In this document: positions 42,970-47,959 of the stretch, piece by piece
Position numbering within the stretch: position 1 is the first letter of the stretch
Layout of the letters: each line of letters begins with the position of its first letter
Assembly (NCBI GenBank): GCA_019634245.1
Contig: JAHQVR010000135.1
Coordinates: forward strand, 1-47,959
Direction: 5' to 3'
DNA length: 47,959 bases
From: Gammaproteobacteria bacterium
GTDB taxonomy: Bacteria; Pseudomonadota; Gammaproteobacteria; Granulosicoccales; Granulosicoccaceae
Notes under the pieces: model-generated
The model's input: the letters and a program-made list of their open reading frames with translations, nothing else
Told to the model about the DNA's origin: nothing
Database searches by the model: none
Translations under genes and position numbers: made by a program

Positions 42970-43536
42970 ATGTCATCGCCTAAAAGTCCATTCGCAACGG
43001 CTACTGTCGTTGACTTTCTAGGCTATCGAGCAGCACGTAAAGAAAAATCCCAGAAAGATTCCGATTCATCTTCAACGCAATCTTTACCTCTCGAACGTGT
43101 CACGCGAAACAAAATTCGATTAGATCTTAGTGGATCAAACACTGCCGCAACCACGCTATCTTTGCGTCCCTACTTACCCTATCGTGCCTCGGTAGAGATC
43201 GATGAACTGCCTTGGTTGCAAGCTCAGTTTGGTGTTCGTGTCCGAGATCAATTGGTTCGCGATGTGCGCTCGTTGCTAAATGCAGAGTTTGGCCACTTGC
43301 GTGTCTATCGGTACCGTCGGGTGTTTGTGGTCAGACACAGGGATGTTGAAGAATTGATAGCTGGATTATTGCGGGTCCAGTTTCATGCTTATCAAGTGGT
43401 ATTGCCTGATGAGAATGTGTTTGGAGATCAGGTAGAGCAAACGGGGCTGAGCTTGACCTGGGGTGCAGGTCATAGCACCAGTGAAGCTGAAGTAGAACGT
43501 TTAAAGCGTCGCCGTCAAAAGCAGTACAGACGCTAG
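42970..43536 (+). CDS. Protein with a degenerate GGDEF-like domain
   Basis: The 188-residue protein starts at the ATG at 42970 (MSSPKSPFATATVVDFLGYR). Residues 1-65 are Ser/Lys-rich and probably disordered. Residues 76-180 follow the diguanylate cyclase order: LQAQFGVRVRDQLVRDVRSLL (like the helix after the metal site), RYRRVFVV at 114-121 in the place of RYGGDEF, and LSLTWGAGHSTSEAEVERLKRRR like the final strand and helix. All catalytic residues are absent, so cyclase activity is very unlikely. A scaffold or nucleotide sensor is possible. The fold call is my inference. Confidence 0.6.
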   Translation: MSSPKSPFATATVVDFLGYRAARKEKSQKDSDSSSTQSLPLERVTRNKIRLDLSGSNTAATTLSLRPYLPYRASVEIDELPWLQAQFGVRVRDQLVRDVRSLLNAEFGHLRVYRYRRVFVVRHRDVEELIAGLLRVQFHAYQVVLPDENVFGDQVEQTGLSLTWGAGHSTSEAEVERLKRRRQKQYRR

Positions 43537-43548
43537 AAGAATTACGCC

Positions 43549-44709
43549 TCACTTTGGCCATCGCCACGGAGGCAAGTCGAGTTCCCTAATTCCAGATACT
43601 TTTGTTTGACCCAGTGGCTTGGTCAGGTGCAAGCATTGTGCGCTGTCTATCTCTTCCAGACAATTAACCAACCGTAGAGAGTGACTAACCACCCAGACCT
43701 GGGTTTGCTCGCTGGCAATGCCGATTAAACGTCCGAGTGCGGGTAGCAGGTCGGGATGCAGGCTGCTTTCAGGTTCATTCAACACCATTAGTTCCGGTGG
43801 CCGAGGCGTTAGCAGCGCCGCGACTAGTAAGATGTATTGCAAGGTTCCGTCTGACCATTCATCGCATCGCAGTGGCCGAAGCAACCCTGGTTGTTGTAGT
43901 GCAACATGGAGGCGGCCGACTTCGGCTGAATCTATCACCAACTCAGTGCCGGGGAACGCATCGTCGATCGCGGTTGCAAGGGCTTTGGCATCACCTATTT
44001 CTTTTATGGTTTGTAGGGCCGCTGGTAGATCGTTGCCATCGTGATTCAAAACCGGTGTGCGTGTTGCTGGCCGAGATTGTCTTGCCGGAGCGTCAAAATC
44101 GGTGCGAAAGTCTGAATAGAAGCGCCAGTTTTGTATTTTGCGTTGTAGAGAAAACACCTCCGGTACAGTTTCCGGATCTCCAGCATGCGTGAACATGCTA
44201 TCGAATCCGGATAGCTGCTGGGAGACGATGTCATATTGTCGGCCATGGCGGCGTTTGACCACCGCACCTTTTCTGTCGACCAACACACTAGAGGGTCTGA
44301 ACGCCTGTCCAGCGAATATGCATTCCCGCTTGATGACGGGGTCTAGATCGAAGGCAGAACTTGAAGGGATCGGATAGCCGAGCTCAATAAGATAGCCAAA
44401 TTCATCATCGGCAAATCCAAAACGCAGGCGCGTTGGGCCCTGCCTGGGCGTGCCCTGAATAGGTGTGTATCCCAACTTCATATCTCGAGTAATCGTTTCT
44501 GGACCGGCCCAAACAGCGGAAGGCAGACCACCCTGCGCTGCCAACGCGTTCACCACATTGCCTTTTGAGCATTCTGATAGCAAGCGTAGCGCTCGATATA
44601 GGTTTGATTTTCCGGTGCCATTTTCACCCGTGATGACCGTCAATGGCGCCAAGGGCAACACCAGATCGTGAATGGAACGATAGCCCTGAATGGCGACCGT
44701 TTGGAGCAT
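43549..44709 (-). CDS. AAA-family ATPase of the RecF/SMC-like AAA_21 group
   Basis: The 386-residue protein starts MLQTVAIQGYRSIHDLVLPLAPLTVITGENGTGKSN, the usual RecF/OLD-like beginning, with Walker A at 28-35. Near the C-terminus a signature CDEWSDGTLQYILLVAALL and Walker B LMVLNEPESSLHPDL are followed by H-loop WVVSHSLRLVNCL. The middle (about 90-260) is variable. It lacks a TOPRIM nuclease domain, so it is not an OLD nuclease. The role could be DNA repair or defence; neither is shown. It starts immediately after the stop of a small membrane protein gene. Confidence 0.85.
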   Translation of the reverse strand: MLQTVAIQGYRSIHDLVLPLAPLTVITGENGTGKSNLYRALRLLSECSKGNVVNALAAQGGLPSAVWAGPETITRDMKLGYTPIQGTPRQGPTRLRFGFADDEFGYLIELGYPIPSSSAFDLDPVIKRECIFAGQAFRPSSVLVDRKGAVVKRRHGRQYDIVSQQLSGFDSMFTHAGDPETVPEVFSLQRKIQNWRFYSDFRTDFDAPARQSRPATRTPVLNHDGNDLPAALQTIKEIGDAKALATAIDDAFPGTELVIDSAEVGRLHVALQQPGLLRPLRCDEWSDGTLQYILLVAALLTPRPPELMVLNEPESSLHPDLLPALGRLIGIASEQTQVWVVSHSLRLVNCLEEIDSAQCLHLTKPLGQTKVSGIRELDLPPWRWPK

Positions 44710-44928
44710 TTAAATCCAACCCACTTGATCGGCAAGTAAGTAGGCTGCGCTCAGAACAATAAGACCCGCGCTCCACACTTTGAGCCAGAGCAATTTACTG
44801 CGAATTCCCAGCCACAGAAGTACCGCACCTATCAGGATGCTCAACAGCATGGATAGGCTCAGCATCTGGTGCATGCTTTCGGAGTAGGGGTAGTTGGGAT
44901 CGGTTGACCCGTCGGCTCTGTATCGCAT
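44710..44928 (-). CDS. Small two-helix membrane protein
   Basis: The 72-residue protein has two hydrophobic segments, LSLSMLLSILIGAVLLWLGI and WSAGLIVLSAAYLLADQV, separated by the basic RSKLLWLK loop. The TAA stop abuts the ATG of the AAA ATPase (TAA-ATG), so the pair is probably translated together. I do not recognise the family. Confidence 0.65.
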   Translation of the reverse strand: MRYRADGSTDPNYPYSESMHQMLSLSMLLSILIGAVLLWLGIRSKLLWLKVWSAGLIVLSAAYLLADQVGWI

Positions 44929-45000
44929 GGGCGGGGCGTATCTTCGTTACTGGTTGCGACTCACAGTGTAACGTATTGATAAGGGCTTGCTAGCGGTGTG

Positions 45001-46164
45001 CTAACCGGGCAATCGACCCGCCACCCAACGATGAAAATGCACCGTGGGTCCATCCATCACTGGGGAAAATGCACCACCTCGGTAACCTGGAGATGCGCGA
45101 CCTTTTTGCATGCGTTCTACAGCAAATATATCCTCTTCGAAAATGCTTTTCCAAGACTCAAGCAGCCGGGTGCGGTGAGTCTTGAATACATCGTTCAGCG
45201 CCTCTTCACCCACGTAGCTTATGCGCACGTGTTCGATGGTCTCTCCGGCCGACACTGGTTGCAGATACAAGATAAACAGTTGATCGGCATGAATGCCAAA
45301 AAACGTGTTGGGATAGAGCGCCGGATACTCCGCCAGATTTATCTTATCGGTCGGCCACTTTGCTAATGCTGGCAGGTGTTTATTCTCAAGGGTCATGCGC
45401 GAGTAGTTTCTGCTGCCTTGGCCGGCACCGTTGTCGAACTCCTCAATGTGATAATGCTCCTGCAGCGGAGATATTTGATTCAGTTCTGGGTGAACCGTGG
45501 GGAGGTGATAGGCTTCTAGAAAATTCTCCACTGCCAGCTTCCAATTGGATTGAACGGTGAGCGTGGTCCGACAATCCTCTGTGTTCGACATGAAATTTTT
45601 CAGGTGCTGTTCACTACCCAATTCGTTGAAACGATCAATTATTGGTTTTGCATAAATTTCGAACTCGGGTGCATCCCCCGAAAGATTTATAAAGAGTGCG
45701 TTGAGCCACACGTGAGAGCGGACTTCCTTCAAGCCATGAGCACCGCGGTCAAAATCGGGGTGTTCATGAACACCATAGCCACCGATGTGAGGAGTGCCAC
45801 GTAGCTGGCCATCTAGGGCATAAGTCCAGCTGTGATAGGGGCACCGCAGCATACCGTTGGTCTTACGTGGTGTATCGCACAGCTCCATACCTCGATGACT
45901 ACACACATTGTGAAACACGCGGATATTGTCTTGATTGTCGCGGGTAACCACCAGAGGTAGGCCCATGAAATCGATAGGACGTGCAAAATTTCTTTCAGCT
46001 AAGTCTTCGACAAACGATAAGCAAGCCCATCCTGTGCCTACCACGTTATCCCGGTCGTGAATAAACGCTTGGTCAGATGTGTAGCGCTCGTTCGGCAAGC
46101 CCGTGACTGTCGCGATGGGCCCGGTCAGCCGTTGCTGAATGGTCTGCGCTGTCAATTTGTCCAC
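45001..46164 (-). CDS. Rieske non-haem iron oxygenase, alpha subunit
   Basis: The 387-residue protein has a Rieske 2Fe-2S site in FHNVCSHRG and LRCPYHSWTY (CxH, then CxxH). A C-terminal mononuclear iron site follows in SNWKLAVENFLEAYHLPTVHPEL, where two His lie five residues apart. The bridging acid that passes electrons between subunits is Glu (ENFLEAYH) rather than the more common Asp. It starts with GTG at 46164. No ferredoxin or reductase gene is nearby. It is 72 bases upstream of the small membrane protein on the same strand. The substrate (aromatic, or a quaternary amine as in carnitine/choline monooxygenases) is open. Confidence 0.9.
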   Translation of the reverse strand: MDKLTAQTIQQRLTGPIATVTGLPNERYTSDQAFIHDRDNVVGTGWACLSFVEDLAERNFARPIDFMGLPLVVTRDNQDNIRVFHNVCSHRGMELCDTPRKTNGMLRCPYHSWTYALDGQLRGTPHIGGYGVHEHPDFDRGAHGLKEVRSHVWLNALFINLSGDAPEFEIYAKPIIDRFNELGSEQHLKNFMSNTEDCRTTLTVQSNWKLAVENFLEAYHLPTVHPELNQISPLQEHYHIEEFDNGAGQGSRNYSRMTLENKHLPALAKWPTDKINLAEYPALYPNTFFGIHADQLFILYLQPVSAGETIEHVRISYVGEEALNDVFKTHRTRLLESWKSIFEEDIFAVERMQKGRASPGYRGGAFSPVMDGPTVHFHRWVAGRLPG

Positions 46165-46468
46165 TGTAAAGAATGTCTCCGAAAAAAAGCCCCAGTTGGG
46201 CCCTGCGCCTGTTTAACGAAATTTGGCAGTTATTCTTTCTTGTTGCAAGCTATGGGTCGCGGCTAATGGGAAAACCGGCGTTTGGATGACGCCCACAAAA
46301 AAGCCCACAAAGCATCTCTGGTTGCTATTGCGGGCTTTTTGAAGCTAGGTAACGTGAAGTTACGAGCTGTGTATGGCTTGACGAGATACAGAATGCCTGA
46401 GGCTCAGGCTCAGTTCGTTGACCAGATCCTCATTTTAGACGGCTCAAGGGGCATTGGATCACAGTGCA
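46165..46468. other. Intergenic gap between Rieske gene and amidase
   Basis: These 304 bases hold one clear feature, a bidirectional terminator (46297-46340). A plus-strand ORF crossing the region (46282-46497) lacks a ribosome site and runs into the amidase 3' end, so I do not call it. No promoter could be assigned for the Rieske gene. Confidence 0.6.
46297..46340 (-). terminator. Bidirectional terminator after the amidase gene
   Basis: A-rich AAAAAGCCC pairs with GGGCTTTTT over 9 bp, and further interrupted pairing reaches toward the loop. The T-run on either strand makes it work both ways. On the minus strand it follows the amidase stop by about 130 bases. Confidence 0.82.
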
Positions 46469-47812
46469 TTAGATGCTCGAGCGATTCGGATCGTTAGCCT
46501 CGGTATTGATGTAATCTTGGATGCCTTTTGCAAGCGCAGCGGCGAGCCGATTCCGGTAGTCTTCGGTCGCCAGGCGTTCCGCTTCTGCGATATTGCTTAA
46601 AGCCGTCATCTCTATCAGTGCACCTGGTGTGAAACTGCGGGTCAGTACGAACAATGTGTTCTCTTTCACACCGGCGCTGCTGGCTGTGTCATTCGTTAGT
46701 TTTACTTCCCCGAATACACGGCGCTGAACCAGTTGCGCTAAGATTTTCGAAGATTGCGTAAAACTAAGGTCCACTCTAGGGCTGGTGTTGGATTTGATTA
46801 ATCCGTTGGCTGATGCCTGTTGGCGCTGTAGCGATTGACTCTCTCGAATGTTTTCGGGACCAGCATAAAAGGTTTCCACCAGAGTGACATCGGTTTGAGG
46901 GAGGTGATTTAAGTGTAGCGATACCACCATATCCGCCTGGCTCGCCTTTATTTCGGCCACACGCGCAGCCCTCGACATGCCTCTATCTATTTGGCGTGTC
47001 ATGACGATTCGAATATTGTCAGACTCAGAGAATAAGAGCGCTGTTCGACGCGCTATGTCCAGTGTGACCTCTTTTTCCAAAATACCGTTGTGACCGGTGG
47101 CACCTGGATCGCTGCCGCCGTGACCGGGGTCAAGCATCACCGTAAAAAACCTAGACGCATTTTGATCGCCATAGCGATTTTCTAAACTGACACCATCGAA
47201 GGATTGCCAGCGTGGTCGTGAAACACCAAGCTCATGGTTGGTTCTTATGGTGGGCTGTTTGGCCATCCAACGATGCGTATCGTTGTGCTTAAGAGTTGCC
47301 TGTAGATTTGGGCCAAGGCCGGCTTCGCCTGGTAATCGCAGATCTCCGCGATGGGACGAAATGTTGTTCGGTTCGGACGCTTTTGCGTTGATGGTTAACG
47401 ATGGTTGTTCTAAGGACGTGTCGTGGGACCCTCGCTCTGGTATTGACGCGACCGGAGAGGCAGGAATTTGTTTGCCGTTGTGGGTGTGGCGAAGTGCTTG
47501 GGCAATCTCGCGAGCAGGATTTCTAAAGCTCACCGGTTTGCTGCTCTGCGCTGATAAATTCGCCGTCGGAATCGGATCGGATTCCGGTGTTTGTCGGTGC
47601 TGCCAGACCAGCAACACCATCAGAGCGGTTAAAGTGATTGCTTGAAGCTGCGTTGACGTTATGGTTCGGTCTTTTGATGACACCAGGAACCGAGGCACGG
47701 GAGCACCCGATGGCCTGAGTCGTGGCAGCACTGATTGCAGCGCGCTGCGAAGCCTGCCGACTGATAAGCCGACACTCTTTCGCACACCACCGAAAAGCCC
47801 CTGAATAGTCAC
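46469..47812 (-). CDS. Membrane-anchored N-acetylmuramoyl-L-alanine amidase (Amidase_3)
   Basis: The 447-residue protein has a basic cytoplasmic N-terminus, one membrane span (about 55-70, LQAITLTALMVLLVW), and a long low-complexity periplasmic linker to about residue 220. A zinc amidase domain follows: VMLDPGHGGSDPGATG (His231), ILEKEVTLDIA (Glu ligand), VVSLHLNH and the late GALIEMTALSN catalytic Glu. It cleaves the amide between MurNAc and L-Ala in peptidoglycan. It lacks the AMIN domain of AmiC and the LysM of AmiB. The start is GTG 47812, with only a weak ribosome site. Confidence 0.9.
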   Translation of the reverse strand: MTIQGLFGGVRKSVGLSVGRLRSALQSVLPRLRPSGAPVPRFLVSSKDRTITSTQLQAITLTALMVLLVWQHRQTPESDPIPTANLSAQSSKPVSFRNPAREIAQALRHTHNGKQIPASPVASIPERGSHDTSLEQPSLTINAKASEPNNISSHRGDLRLPGEAGLGPNLQATLKHNDTHRWMAKQPTIRTNHELGVSRPRWQSFDGVSLENRYGDQNASRFFTVMLDPGHGGSDPGATGHNGILEKEVTLDIARRTALLFSESDNIRIVMTRQIDRGMSRAARVAEIKASQADMVVSLHLNHLPQTDVTLVETFYAGPENIRESQSLQRQQASANGLIKSNTSPRVDLSFTQSSKILAQLVQRRVFGEVKLTNDTASSAGVKENTLFVLTRSFTPGALIEMTALSNIAEAERLATEDYRNRLAAALAKGIQDYINTEANDPNRSSI

Positions 47813-47875
47813 AGCCCGCTATTTCCAACGAAAACTGTGATCCATTACGCAAATTGCATTCCACCACCCAACCCC

Positions 47876-47959
47876 GGGTCGGACCTAAGAGGGTCGGACC
47901 TAAGAGGGTCGGACCTAAGAGGGTCGGACCTAAGAGGGTCGGACCTAAGAGGGTCGGAC
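47876..47959. repeat. 15-bp tandem repeat at the window edge
   Basis: Five perfect copies of GGGTCGGACCTAAGA (47876-47950) plus 9 bases of a sixth run off the end. Each unit holds the short inverted repeat GGTC-G-GACC. The array starts 64 bases upstream of the amidase start. Confidence 0.95.

Noticed and set aside
46282..46497. Plus-strand 71-codon ORF
   Set aside because: It contains the terminator stem, lacks a ribosome site and runs into the amidase 3' end; composition looks accidental.
1..47959. tRNA, rRNA, CRISPR, prophage or insertion sequence
   Set aside because: No T-loop/anticodon patterns, rRNA-like stretches, spaced direct repeats, phage structural genes or transposase motifs were seen.

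Overview
The window looks like chromosome from a marine-type gammaproteobacterium of intermediate G+C. This rests on the gene mix: TmcA, AMP nucleosidase, a stand-alone EF-G2, PreTA with a RutR-like repressor, a DUF368 protein, and an ECF sigma/ChrR light-stress module. I cannot name the genus. There is no rRNA, tRNA, CRISPR array, prophage or transposase. Most genes sit in short operons.

Layout. 1-1451: partial nitronate monooxygenase and a DUF4442 hotdog protein, 4-bp overlap. 1573-7222: sigma/anti-sigma pair (ECF, ChrR) divergent from an FAD amine oxidase-DUF1365-Cfa operon, with an SDR facing it. Three promoter-like TGATC-N16/17-CGTA sites sit in front of exactly these units, so they look like one membrane-lipid/photo-oxidative stress regulon. 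7423-9737: tmcA preceded by an unannotated, translationally coupled 48-codon ORF. 10215-10925: FAS1 lipoprotein with an Asp-x-Gly-Thr linker. 11086-15741: AMP nucleosidase, an MFS protein and two overlapping ATP-grasp ligases, all on the minus strand; the ligases plus MFS protein look like a small-peptide synthesis/export cassette. 15864-18694: retropepsin-like protease divergent from EF-G2, which has a terminator-like leader. 18847-19003: a 157-bp element bounded by 26-bp inverted repeats. 19106-22007: cobS-cobT without cobN. 22199-24508: PQQ-type sugar dehydrogenase, membrane protein, YfbR-like HD protein.

24728-36865 is the largest functional block, reductive pyrimidine catabolism: preT-preA (dihydropyrimidine dehydrogenase); divergently a DNA-deoxyinosine glycosylase-like gene and rutR; then mmsA, beta-ureidopropionase, dihydropyrimidinase and a four-gene ABC importer. 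Two RutR-type palindromes, one before preT and one between rutR and mmsA, tie the arms together. The only expected step not seen is the beta-alanine aminotransferase.

37006-47959: Bcr/CflA exporter, secreted beta-helix protein, DUF368 (PopT-like) membrane protein, two divergent paralogous phosphoribosyltransferases, a protein with a degenerate GGDEF-like fold, an AAA ATPase with a small membrane protein, a Rieske oxygenase, a membrane-anchored amidase, and a 15-bp tandem repeat running off the end.

Best candidates for something new: the ATP-grasp pair with exporter, the small ORF coupled to tmcA, the inverted-repeat element before cobS, the EF-G2 leader, and the divergent phosphoribosyltransferase pair.
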